This document shows, one piece after another, positions 34,699-44,100 of a DNA stretch of 64,000 nucleotides. The notes below the pieces were generated by a model. The model was not told the DNA's origin. It ran no database searches and saw only the letters and a program-made list of their open reading frames with translations. Origin of the DNA: Nocardia flavorosea. GTDB taxonomy: Bacteria; Actinomycetota; Actinomycetes; Mycobacteriales; Mycobacteriaceae. The position numbers were made by a program, and so were the translations under genes. The stretch lies in contig NZ_JADLQL010000004.1 in assembly GCF_015477805.1 (NCBI RefSeq), forward strand, positions 310,001 through 374,000. Direction: 5' to 3'. Position 1 is the stretch's first letter; each line of letters starts with the position of its first letter.

Positions 34699-34995
34699 CT
34701 AGTTCGTCGCTCGCCGATCGACGGTACGTTGGGTATAGGCGCGTCGTTCGTCTTCCGACATTCCACCCCAAACGCCGTACGGTTCACCCACCGCCAGCGC
34801 GTAATTCCGGCAACGATCGAGAACAGGGCAGGCATCGCAGATCTGCTTCGCCCGGCGCACCCGGGCGGCGCGGGCCCGGCCGCGCTCCCCTTCCGGATGG
34901 AAGAACACCGTCGGTTCCAAGCCACGGCAGGAACCGAGCAACTGCCAATCCCACGCTTCGGCCGCCGGACGCCGGTACTGGGTCACGGTGGACAT
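34699..34995 (-). CDS. WhiB-family iron-sulfur regulator (WhiB3-like)
   Basis: 98 residues. Four Cys ligate a 4Fe-4S cluster: Cys23, Cys53, Cys56 and Cys62 (C-x2-C-x5-C), followed by the GVWGG turn (residues 74-78) and a basic tail for DNA contact. The block RGLEPTVFFHPEGERGRAR resembles WhiB3 more than WhiB1 or WhiB7. WhiB3 senses redox state and binds the housekeeping sigma factor. ATG 34993-34995 has GAGGAG six bases upstream; a TTG two codons earlier is rejected. Confidence 0.9.
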   Translation of the reverse strand: MSTVTQYRRPAAEAWDWQLLGSCRGLEPTVFFHPEGERGRARAARVRRAKQICDACPVLDRCRNYALAVGEPYGVWGGMSEDERRAYTQRTVDRRATN

Positions 34996-35140
34996 AGACA
35001 ACTCCTCTACCCCTGATTCTGTAGGTCAGCGTAATTAGTCCCCACATATGGGAACTGCTGTTCCCGGGCCGGGCGCGGCTTCCCGGCAGTGGCGAATCCC
35101 GACCCGGACGAAACCGCCGAAATCGCCTTATGCTGCGGGT

Positions 35141-35524
35141 ATGAGTGAGCTACCGGGGGCACGGATCACCGTCGGGGAGCGCGAACGTGCACTGCGCGAG
35201 CTCGCCGAGCATCTCGGTGCGGGACGCCTGACACTCACCGAGTACGAAGACCGTGCGGCCGCCGCGGCGGCCGCGACCACCACACCGGAGCTCGCGGTCC
35301 TGTTCACCGATCTTCCCGGCGCCGTCCCGCCGTCCGCACCGGTACGGCCCGCAGATCCCACCACCGGTTTCGCTGTCATGGCGGGTTGTACGGCAGCTTC
35401 CGCGCTCGTCCTGGCACTCGTATTCGGCGGCTGGCTGTGGTTGGTCCTGCTCGTCGTACTCCTGGTTTCGGCACCGTTGGTGCCGGTGACGGTGCGGCGC
35501 CGGCGATTGCCCGGATCCTCCTGA
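35141..35524 (+). CDS. DUF1707 membrane protein
   Basis: 127 residues. The N-terminal DUF1707 (SHOCT-like) domain is clear: ITVGERERALRELAEHLGAGRLTLTEYEDRAAAA, then TTPELAVLFTDLPG. Two transmembrane segments follow (about residues 80-98 and 100-118) and a basic end. Common and abundant in actinobacteria, role unknown; the domain is thought to mediate interactions at the membrane. Convergent with pknG, stops only 2 bases apart. Confidence 0.8.
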   Translation: MSELPGARITVGERERALRELAEHLGAGRLTLTEYEDRAAAAAAATTTPELAVLFTDLPGAVPPSAPVRPADPTTGFAVMAGCTAASALVLALVFGGWLWLVLLVVLLVSAPLVPVTVRRRRLPGSS

Positions 35525-35526
35525 CC

Positions 35527-38157
35527 TCACCACCGGGTGCGTGGCCGGACGGTGTTGGCCAGATCCACCAGCCGATAGCGATGCAACCGATCGGGCGCCG
35601 TGCGCGCGAGAGCCCGCAACCGCGACTCCAGGCCACCGCGCAATCCCGGGATGGTCAGCGGGTAGCCGAGCAGGGTGGTATCGGCCGCGGCCGGGCGCAT
35701 CCGGGACCGCAACCATTCCAGCGCGGCGCCGACCACCACGACCTGCATCTGCAAAACCCGCGGCTCGTCGGCGATCTCCAGCCGGGTGCCGGCCTCCATC
35801 AGGTCGACCTCGGTGATGTCACGGTGCGGCCGGGACACCAGCACCAGACTGCCGGTCATCCGCGCGGTCGTGTAGTGGCGTGAGGTATCGGGGACCTCGT
35901 CCAGCACCTGCACTGCCTCCAGGGGTGCGCCGTCCGCAGCCAGCCGGCGCGCCAGGCCGAAGGCAGCGCTCACCACCCCGTGGTTGGTGCGCCACACCAG
36001 CCGATAGAAATTTTCGGCCGCGCGGTGCCAGCGTTCGGAATCCGCCGGGTCTGCCGACGATTGCAACACCAGTTCTGCCGTACCGGCCAGCGCCAGCGCG
36101 GGCGCGATCTCGCCGGGCAGCATGGTGTGCACCTCGTCGAAGTGCAGATATGCGTGCTCGTAGCAGCCTTCCAGCAGCGCGGCCACGCCGGTGAACCATT
36201 CGATCCGCCAATCGGTCGCCTCCCGGGGACGAAGCACTTCGAGCAGCGCCCGCGCCGACTCCAGATCGCCCAGGTCCAGATGGGCGCGGACCGCGGCCAG
36301 CGCACCCTCGACCTCGAACGTCTCCGGGGCGTCGATGGTGCCCGCCGCAATACGTTCGGAGGTCTGCCGCAGCGAGTCGAGAGTCTGGCGCGCATCGCCG
36401 TACAGCAGCGGCGTGACCAGTTCGACGCTGGGGTCGTCGGCGTCGACCAGCGGGATCGGCAGCGCCGCCACCACCGCGGCGGCGTCCAGCCCCATACTGC
36501 GATGCACGCCGTCGACCATCCCGTCCGTCTGCCCGATCAGCGCGTCGATACCGAAATCGCCACGCAGCGAGCCGAATTCGACCGACGCCTGTGGGTGTTC
36601 TCGGCCGGTGTCGGCGGCCAGCACCATCCGCAGCACCCCGGCCATCTGGCAGTACATGGCGTAGGTGGAGGGAAACCGGCGGGACGGGTCGGGATGAGTG
36701 GCCCGGATCAGCAACCGGTGCAGGTACGGGTAAGTCGCCAGCAGTGGATACTGCTCCGGTGTGGGAGTCTCGGTGCGGGGGTTGCCGCCCGCGTCCTTGC
36801 TCAGGTCCAGGAAGAGAGCGGCCAGCGTGCGTCCGGCCGCGAAGATATCGGAGGCGACGGTGGGGCCTGTTTCGATGATCTCGGGCGCTTGATATCCGGG
36901 CGTGCCGTAGATACTTCCGTAGGACTCCATCGCAGCCACCGCGCCGAGGTCGATGAGTTTGACCTCTTCGTCGGTGACCATGATGTTGTCCGGTTTGAGG
37001 TCGTTGTAGGCGAGCCCGAGCGAATGCAGATAGTCGAGCGCCGGCAAGACCTCCATCAGGTAGGCCAGCGTTTCGGCCACCGGAATACCGTTCGGCCCGG
37101 CCAGGTCCAGAAGCTTTTTCAGGGATCGCCCGCCCACGTACTCCATGACGATGTAGCCGTCGGCCACCTCGCGGCGGGATCGGTGTTTGACGAAGTTGTA
37201 GATCTTGACCACGCCGGGGTGGGTGATCTCGGACAGGAACTGCCGTTCGGCCAGCGCCACCACATGCGCTTCGAAATCCTGTGGGTTCTGCAGGCCTTTC
37301 AACACCACCCAGCGGTCGCTGACGTTCGTATCGACGGCCAGGTAGATCCAGCCGAGACCACCGTGGGCGAGACATCCTTTGACCACATACTGTTCGGCCA
37401 CCACCTCCCCCGCCGACAGCGCGGGCAGGAAGTTGTAGGCCGAACCACACTGCGCGCATTCCCCGGTCGCCGAACCCGGGCCCTCCGGCCCGGAGCGACC
37501 GGTGGGGGCCTGGCATTTCCAGCAGAAGCGTTTACCTTCGGGTACTACCGGATCCTCGAGCACCGCGGTCCCGGGATCGACCGGGTCCACCCGCGGCAAT
37601 ACCACCAGTCCGGCGCCGAGGCGGCGCACGCTGGGACGGGAACGGGAATTACGGCCCGACGGCGGATCGTCTTCGAAGCCGGCGAAGGGATCGAAATCGT
37701 CGGGGTCGTCCTCGTCGTCGGCCAGCAGCAGTTCGTCGAGATCGTCGTCGTCCGGTCCGCCGAGGCTGTTCAGCCGGGCGATATCGTCGCCGGTGAGAGC
37801 GGCGACGGCGCGGTCGAACTCGCTCAGCTCGGGCGCCGGCGGGGGCGGGCCTGATTCCGGCGGGGTGGCGGTGGCCGGGACCGAGCCCACGGTCACCGGC
37901 ACGAAAACACCACCCGTGCCGGGAGGAGCGGCGGCGTCGGTGGGGCTGCGGGGTTGGCTCTGGGCCGATCCGGCGAGTAGTTCTTCGGCAGCGCGGGTGA
38001 GGTCGGATTCCGCCGGGTTGCGCTGCGGCCCGTCGCCGCCCGTGGTGCGGCGCGTCGACCAGGTGTGCGCCGCCCGCCTGGGCATCGCGGCGCCCCGGAT
38101 CCGCCGCTTCGACCAGGGCGGAAGCGGACGTTCGGATGAGCTGGGATGCTCTGGCAT
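35527..38157 (-). CDS. pknG: Serine/threonine protein kinase PknG
   Basis: Soluble kinase that senses amino-acid status and, in mycobacteria, phosphorylates GarA to relieve inhibition of glutamate dehydrogenase and 2-oxoglutarate metabolism. 876 residues: a disordered acidic N-terminus, the rubredoxin-like domain with two CxxC pairs (CWKC near 211, CAQC near 234), the kinase (G-loop GCLAHGGLGWIYLAVD, catalytic NDLKPDN near 383, DLG in place of DFG, APE in YQAPEI) and a C-terminal TPR domain. ATG 38155-38157 has GAGG upstream. In mycobacteria pknG sits with glnX; here that partner is absent and a permease and NAD-GDH are nearby. Confidence 0.95.
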   Translation of the reverse strand: MPEHPSSSERPLPPWSKRRIRGAAMPRRAAHTWSTRRTTGGDGPQRNPAESDLTRAAEELLAGSAQSQPRSPTDAAAPPGTGGVFVPVTVGSVPATATPPESGPPPPAPELSEFDRAVAALTGDDIARLNSLGGPDDDDLDELLLADDEDDPDDFDPFAGFEDDPPSGRNSRSRPSVRRLGAGLVVLPRVDPVDPGTAVLEDPVVPEGKRFCWKCQAPTGRSGPEGPGSATGECAQCGSAYNFLPALSAGEVVAEQYVVKGCLAHGGLGWIYLAVDTNVSDRWVVLKGLQNPQDFEAHVVALAERQFLSEITHPGVVKIYNFVKHRSRREVADGYIVMEYVGGRSLKKLLDLAGPNGIPVAETLAYLMEVLPALDYLHSLGLAYNDLKPDNIMVTDEEVKLIDLGAVAAMESYGSIYGTPGYQAPEIIETGPTVASDIFAAGRTLAALFLDLSKDAGGNPRTETPTPEQYPLLATYPYLHRLLIRATHPDPSRRFPSTYAMYCQMAGVLRMVLAADTGREHPQASVEFGSLRGDFGIDALIGQTDGMVDGVHRSMGLDAAAVVAALPIPLVDADDPSVELVTPLLYGDARQTLDSLRQTSERIAAGTIDAPETFEVEGALAAVRAHLDLGDLESARALLEVLRPREATDWRIEWFTGVAALLEGCYEHAYLHFDEVHTMLPGEIAPALALAGTAELVLQSSADPADSERWHRAAENFYRLVWRTNHGVVSAAFGLARRLAADGAPLEAVQVLDEVPDTSRHYTTARMTGSLVLVSRPHRDITEVDLMEAGTRLEIADEPRVLQMQVVVVGAALEWLRSRMRPAAADTTLLGYPLTIPGLRGGLESRLRALARTAPDRLHRYRLVDLANTVRPRTRW

Positions 38158-38250
38158 GCACGACCTCTCAAACCCACTGGGGAACCGAGAGTCCATTGTT
38201 ATCCCGGTACCCGGGCCGGGTGGATTCGAGGTTCCCTTCTCTGGGAATGG

Positions 38251-38283
38251 GACTTCCCCGGACGCGGGGCGCCCGGGGAAGTC
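38251..38283. terminator. Terminator after the amino-acid permease gene
   Basis: GACTTCCCCGG (38251-38261) and CCGGGGAAGTC (38273-38283) form a perfect 11-bp stem with an 11-base loop, 15 bases past the permease stop, isolating it from pknG. Confidence 0.8.
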
Positions 38284-38297
38284 AGTCGTATCCGTGT

Positions 38298-39821
38298 CTA
38301 CCGTTTGTCGTCGGGCTCGTCCAGGATCCGGACGGTCGTATCGGGTTCCGGCGAAGAAGCCGGGGCCACGGCGGCGACACTGTGCTGCTGGGCCAGTTCG
38401 GCGACCCGCTTGCGGGCCAGGAACCAGCCACCGACCAGGGCGGGAACGCCGACCACGACCATCGCGATCACCGCTGCCCGCTGTTCGATTTCATCGCTGA
38501 ACAGCATCAGCAGGACGACACCGGCCAGGAAGGCCAAGGTCGCGTAGTTGGTGTACGGGGCACCGGGCAACCGGAACTTCGGCCGGGTCACCTTGCCTTC
38601 CTGGGACCAGCGGTACAGCTTCTGCTGGCAGAGCAGGATCGCGGCCCACGAGAAGATGGTGCCCAGCGCGGAAACGTTCAGGACGATCTCGAATGCCTGC
38701 TCGGGCACCAAGGCGTTCAGTCCCACGCCGATCAGCGCGATGGCGCCTGTGGCCAGGATCCCGACGTAAGGCACGCCGTTCTTGGACATCCGGCCGGCGA
38801 CCTGCGGCGCACTGCCGTTCATCGACATCGAGCGCAGGATGCGGCCGGTCGAGTAGAGGCCGGCATTCAGGCTGGAGAACGCGGCGGTCAGCACCACCAG
38901 GTTCATAATCGAACCCGCACCCTGGATGCCGATCTTGGAGAAGAAGGTCACGAAGGGGCTTTCACCGGCAGTGAAGACGGTGTAGGGCAGCAGGAGGGCG
39001 AGCAGGATCAGCGAGCCGACGTAGAACACTGCGATCCGGGCGATCACCGAGTTGATGGCACGCGGCATGATCTTCTCGGGGTTCTCCGTTTCACCGGCCG
39101 CGGTACCCACGAGTTCCACCGCGGCGTAGGCGAAGACCACACCGGTGGTGACGACGATCAGCGGCAGGAATCCGGTCGGGAACCAGCCGCCGTTATCGCT
39201 GATGACACTGAGCCCGGTGGACTGGCCGTCGATCTCGAAGCGGCCGGCCAGGAAAATCGTGCCGAGGATCAGGAAGCCGACGAGGGCCACGACCTTGATC
39301 AGCGCTGCCCAGAACTCGAGTTCACCGAACCACTTCACCGAGATCATGTTGATCGCGACCACGATGGCCAGCGCGATCAACGCGATCGTCCATTGCGGTA
39401 TCACCTCGAACGCGCCCCAGAAGTGGACGTAGGTGGCGATCGCGGTGATATCCACGATGCCGGTCATGCACCAGTGGAAGAAGTACATCCAGCCGACCGA
39501 GAAGGCCAGCTTCTCCCCGTGGAATTCGCGAGCGTAGGAGACGAACGAGCCCGAGGAGGGGCGGTGCAGGACCAGTTCCCCCAGGGCACGCAGTATGAAG
39601 AATACGAAGATGCCGCAGACGGCGAATACCAGGAACAGACCCGGTCCGGCCTCGCGGAGGCGGCCGGCGGCACCGAGGAACAGCCCGGTGCCGATGGCGC
39701 CACCGATGGCGATCATCTGGAGCTGCCGTGGGCGCAGGGACTTGTGGTAGCCCGCGTCTTCGGCGTGCAGGCTGTCCGCCGGCGCCTGCTGTCCCCGAGG
39801 CTCTTGAACAGTGGTCATCAT
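38298..39821 (-). CDS. Amino-acid permease (APC superfamily, AAT family)
   Basis: Proton-coupled importer of amino acids, twelve membrane segments, 507 residues. The N-terminal AAT signature is present: KSLRPRQLQMIAIGGAIGTGLFLGAAGRLREAGP, then ELVLHRPSSGSFVSYAREFHG and the EKIMPRAINSV loop. Closest in layout to asparagine or GABA/proline-type carriers (AnsP, CycA, GabP group), but the substrate cannot be fixed by eye. Double ATG at the start with AAGG upstream. Its promoter carries copy 2 of the shared palindromic operator between clear -35 and -10 boxes. Confidence 0.92.
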   Translation of the reverse strand: MMTTVQEPRGQQAPADSLHAEDAGYHKSLRPRQLQMIAIGGAIGTGLFLGAAGRLREAGPGLFLVFAVCGIFVFFILRALGELVLHRPSSGSFVSYAREFHGEKLAFSVGWMYFFHWCMTGIVDITAIATYVHFWGAFEVIPQWTIALIALAIVVAINMISVKWFGELEFWAALIKVVALVGFLILGTIFLAGRFEIDGQSTGLSVISDNGGWFPTGFLPLIVVTTGVVFAYAAVELVGTAAGETENPEKIMPRAINSVIARIAVFYVGSLILLALLLPYTVFTAGESPFVTFFSKIGIQGAGSIMNLVVLTAAFSSLNAGLYSTGRILRSMSMNGSAPQVAGRMSKNGVPYVGILATGAIALIGVGLNALVPEQAFEIVLNVSALGTIFSWAAILLCQQKLYRWSQEGKVTRPKFRLPGAPYTNYATLAFLAGVVLLMLFSDEIEQRAAVIAMVVVGVPALVGGWFLARKRVAELAQQHSVAAVAPASSPEPDTTVRILDEPDDKR

Positions 39822-39859
39822 GTTGCCTTTCGAGTGGCGCAGATCATGTCTGCAAGCAA

Positions 39860-39881
39860 TGTACCGCTAGACAGCGGCACG
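39860..39881 (-). promoter_or_regulatory. Copy 2 of the TACCGYTA palindromic operator, in the permease promoter
   Basis: Half-sites TGTACCGCTA and CAGCGGCACG around a 2-base centre. Read leftward, it fills the spacer of a promoter: TTGATC as -35 (39881-39886), exactly 17 bases, then TACATT as -10 (39858-39863), with the permease ATG about 37 bases on. A protein bound here would block RNA polymerase directly, so repression is the likely mode. Confidence 0.7.
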
Positions 39882-40021
39882 ATCAATAGGTAGCCACTCT
39901 TGTATTTCAATGGATTCCAGCGGTTTTCGTGAAACCCGAGGTCCCAGCAGGGTTGGTACCCGATTGATTGCGCCGCTGAACGTCGATACGCTCGATTGCG
40001 ACACCACCCGAGGAGCACCAC

Positions 40022-41089
40022 ATGGCCTGGTTCGAACGCGAGTTCATCGCCGTCCCGGAAACCGGTAAGAACCAACTCGTGTACAAGTGGCCGGACGTGA
40101 ATATCCGGCGCTACTCACGCGCCATCGTCAACGCCGACGAAATCGCCCTGTTCGTCAAATCCGGACAGGTCATCGGAGCGCTGGGGCCGGGACGGCACCG
40201 CATCGACGCCGACCAACTGCCCGTGCTGGGCGCGCTCGTCGATACGCTTTCCGGCGGCAACTTCTACCGCGCGGAACTGTATTTCGTCTCCACCCGGGAG
40301 TTCACCGGCCTCGAGTTCGGTGGCCGGCTCGCCGATATCACCGATCCGGTGAGCGAGCAGGTGGTCACGCTACGGGTGTACGGCGAACATGCCCTCGCCA
40401 TGCGCGATCCGGCCGTGCTGGTCACCTCGCTCACCGGCACCACCGATCTCGACGATCCCGTCGCGGTCAGGTCCTGGTGCCGCGCCCTGTTGCTCAAATC
40501 CATGAAGATCGCCGTCACCCGCGGGATTTCGCAGGGCCGCTGGCCGATACTGGGGCTTTCCGGTCATCTACCCGATATCGAGGCCGCGGTGATCGAGCAC
40601 ACCAACACGGTGCTCTACGAGTACGGGTTACGGATCCCCCGCCTCGGGAACTTCGACATCACACTCGCCCCCGAAGACACCGACCGGCTCAAGCGGCTGG
40701 CCAAGGACGTGACCTATATCCGGCTGGCGGGCGATTTCCGCCAGTACGCCGCCGGCGAGTTGGCGCTGGGAGCCGGGCAGGGCCTGGCCCGGCACGGAAA
40801 CGAAGGCGGATTCCTCGGCGCGGCACTCGGAATCAACGCGCTGCAACACTATCCCGGCGAGCAGCCACCCCCACCCGCGGCCGAATCCCGCGAGCAACCC
40901 GCAATCCCCGAGAGCATCCGGCCGTCCTGCCCGCGCTGCCGGACGGTCAACCCGGACGGCGCGAAGTTCTGCGTCGACTGCGGCACGAACCTGACCGCTA
41001 CCGGCGTCCACTGCCACGGTTGCGGCGCCGAACTGATTACGGCGGCGCGCTTCTGCGCCTCCTGCGGAACCGCGGTCGGCGGGAAGTAG
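40022..41089 (+). CDS. SPFH/band-7 protein with C-terminal zinc ribbons
   Basis: 355 residues. The N-terminal 250 residues match the SPFH subgroup once called virion-core-like (YdjI type): start MAWFEREFIAVPETGKNQLVYKWP, then FVKSGQVIGALGPGRHRI and VVTLRVYGEHALAMRDP. A linker leads to two zinc-ribbon units: CPRCRTVNPDGAKFCVDCG and CHGCGAELITAARFCASCG. No transmembrane segment. Members form large ring or shell assemblies linked to membrane stress; the ribbons may bind partners. ATG has GAGGAG six bases upstream. Divergent from the permease and convergent with gdh. Confidence 0.82.
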   Translation: MAWFEREFIAVPETGKNQLVYKWPDVNIRRYSRAIVNADEIALFVKSGQVIGALGPGRHRIDADQLPVLGALVDTLSGGNFYRAELYFVSTREFTGLEFGGRLADITDPVSEQVVTLRVYGEHALAMRDPAVLVTSLTGTTDLDDPVAVRSWCRALLLKSMKIAVTRGISQGRWPILGLSGHLPDIEAAVIEHTNTVLYEYGLRIPRLGNFDITLAPEDTDRLKRLAKDVTYIRLAGDFRQYAAGELALGAGQGLARHGNEGGFLGAALGINALQHYPGEQPPPPAAESREQPAIPESIRPSCPRCRTVNPDGAKFCVDCGTNLTATGVHCHGCGAELITAARFCASCGTAVGGK

Positions 41090-41098
41090 AAACGACGC

Positions 41099-41129
41099 GA
41101 CGGCCGGGCGAACTGTTCGCCCGGCCGTC
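41099..41129. terminator. Bidirectional terminator between the SPFH gene and gdh
   Basis: GACGGCCGGGCGAA (41099-41112) and TTCGCCCGGCCGTC (41116-41129) form a perfect 14-bp stem with a 3-base loop, placed between two convergent stop codons. Confidence 0.9.
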
Positions 41130-41143
41130 GCCGTCAATATCGG

Positions 41144-44100
41144 TCAGGAGGTTCCGGCCATGGCGACGGCACCCGGGTCGGCACCGCCCACCAGACTGCG
41201 CACCTGCCGAACCGCCACCGAAAGAGTCGCCAGATCGTAACTCTCGCCCGCGAAAATCTCGGCCAGTGAGGCGGTGGCCCGGGTCAGTCGCGAGCGGTTG
41301 GTCGATTCCCAGTAGTCGATCGTCTCACCGATCGCGTCGCCGGGTTCACTGGCCACCGCGATATCCAGCGTCAGCAACCGCAGCGATTCGTAGAGATCAT
41401 CGCGCACCGCGAGCCGGGCCAGCGTGGGCCAGCGCTGGCCCTGTTCCACATCGCCGACCGCGGTGAGCAGCCGTTCGATCTGGTAGTGCGAACTCAGCGC
41501 GAAATAGAGACCGGCGATCTCCGCGGGCTCACGGCCGGCGATATCGGCGATATCGAGAATATCGAGCAGCGGGAACCGGTGGATCAGCCGCAGTACCTCG
41601 CCGGCCAGATCGGCAGGCGCACCGCGCTCCACCAGTTCCGCCGAACGCTGCGCCAGTTCCGTGTCCAGATGTTGCGGGAGCCACTGCGGCATCCGCCCCG
41701 CGAGCTCGCGAACGCCCGCCTGGTACCGGGCGATATCGGCACCGATGGCGATCGGCTGTGGCCGGTTGAGCAGCAGCCAGCGAGCCGCGCGCGCCAGGGT
41801 GCGCCCGGCTTCCAGTTCCAGTTCGTCGCGTACGGCCGTCGGCATCGCGGTACTCCGGATCCGCGCCCAGATCGGCCGCAGTCCGAAGATGTCGACGGCG
41901 GTCGTGAAGGCGCGCAGCGCGTCCTCGGTCGTTGCCCCGACCTCCTCGGTGAGCTGGAAGGCGAAAGTGAGACCGCCATAGTCCACCAATTCGTTGACAG
42001 CTACCGTGGCGATGATTTCGCGGCGCAGCCTGTGCCGATCGATGGCCGCGGCGAAGCGGTCACGCAGCGGGGTCGGGAAATACTGCGCGAGCACCGCGGT
42101 GAAGGCCGGATTCTCCGGCAGGTCACCGGCGAGCACATCGCTTTTGAGCGCCAGCTTGACATGGGCCATCAAGGTCGCCAGCTCGGCCGATGCGAGACCG
42201 GAACCCGCGGCGATACGCCGTTTCATCTCCGCATCCGCGGGCAATGCCTCGAGCCGGCGGTCGAGTCCGTGCTGGTTCTCCAGAGCGGTCAGCACGCGGC
42301 GGTGCACCGCCGCGTGCGCCCGGGCGGTCGTCCGCGACAATCCCATCCGGAAGTTCTGCGACACGTTGTCACGCAGCACCAGCGTCGCGACTTCGTCGGT
42401 CATCGCGGCCAGCAACGGGTTACGCTCGGCAGCCGGAAGTTCCCCACTGGAAACCACGGTATCGAGCAGGATCTTGATATTCACCTCGTGGTCGGAGCAA
42501 TCCACACCGGCCGAGTTGTCCAGTGCGTCGGTGTTCATCCGCCCGCCGTTTCGGCAGTACTCGATCCGGCCCAGCGAGGTGGCGCCGAGGTTACCGCCCT
42601 CGCCGATCACCTTGACCCGCAGCTCGTCGGCATTCACCCGGACCGCATCGTTGGATTTGTCGCCGACGTCCGCGTGCGACTCGCTGCTCGCCTTGATGTA
42701 GGTCCCGATTCCACCGTTCCACAGCAGATCGACGGGCGCGGTCAGGATGGCACGAATGACTTCCGGCGGAGACAGTTTGGTGATATCGGCGTCGAGCCCG
42801 AGTACCTGCCGCATTTCCGGAGTTATGGTGATCGCCTTGGCGCTCCGGTCGAAAACCCCGCCGCCCGTGCTGATCAGCGACCGGTCGTAGTCGGCCCAGC
42901 TCGACCGGGTCAATCCGAAAAGACGTTCGCGTTCCCGGTAGGACTGCGCGGCGTCCGGTTCCGGGTCCAGGAAGATATGCCGGTGGTCGAACGCGGCCAC
43001 CAGCCGGATGTGCTCGGAGAGCAGCATGCCGTTGCCGAAAACGTCACCGCTCATATCCCCGACCCCGACGACGGTGAAGTCCTCGGCCTGGGTGTCGATA
43101 TCCATCTCGGCGAAATGTCGTTTGACGCTTTCCCACGCGCCCCTGGCCGTGATTCCCATGGCCTTGTGGTCGTAGCCGACCGAGCCACCCGAGGCGAACG
43201 CATCGCCGAGCCAGAAGCCGTGCCCGGCGGCCACCTCGTTGGCGATATCGGAGAAGGTGGCTGTGCCCTTGTCGGCGGCTACGACGAGATAGGCGTCGTC
43301 TCCGTCGCGGCGAACCACACTCGCCGGCGGCAGCACCGCGCCGGTCACCCGGTCGAGATTGTCGGTGATATCGAGCAGGCCGGCGATGAACATCCGGTAG
43401 CAGGCGACACCCTCGGCCTGGCGGTTGCGCCGATCCGCGGCCGGGTCACCGGTGGCCGCGGGCGGGCGTTTCACGACGAAACCGCCCTTGGCGCCGACCG
43501 GGACGATCACCGCGTTCTTCACCGCCTGAGCCTTGACCAGTCCGAGAATCTCGGTCCGGAAATCCTCCAGCCGGTCCGACCACCGCAGTCCGCCGCGGGC
43601 CACGGCCCCGAACCGCAGATGCACACCCTCCATCCGGGGCGAGTACACGAAGATCTCGTACCGCGGGCGGGGCTGCGGCAGGAATTCGATCCGCTGCGGA
43701 TCGAATTTCATCGAGAGGTAGGGCAGCGGTTCGCCGTGTTCGTCGTCGCGGAAATAGCTGGTGCGCAGCGTGGCCGAGATCAGTGCCAATACCGCGCGCA
43801 GGACCCGGTCGGTATCCAGCCCCGTCACCGCATCGATCTCGGCCTCGAGCCGGCGCGTCGTCTCCCGGGCCCGTGCGGCCGCGTCCTCGGCCGCCGCGGG
43901 ATCGAAGTACGCCTCGAACAGCTCGACGAATCCGCGCACCGTCATCGGGTTGGCCAGCAGTACCCGGGTGATCGCCGCGATGCCGTACCCGAATCGCGAC
44001 TGCTTCAGGTATTTGGCGTAGGCACGCAGCATCGTCACCTGCCGCCAACGCAGACCCGCACGCAGCACCAGTTCGTTGAGCCCGTCGACCTCTGCCGCGC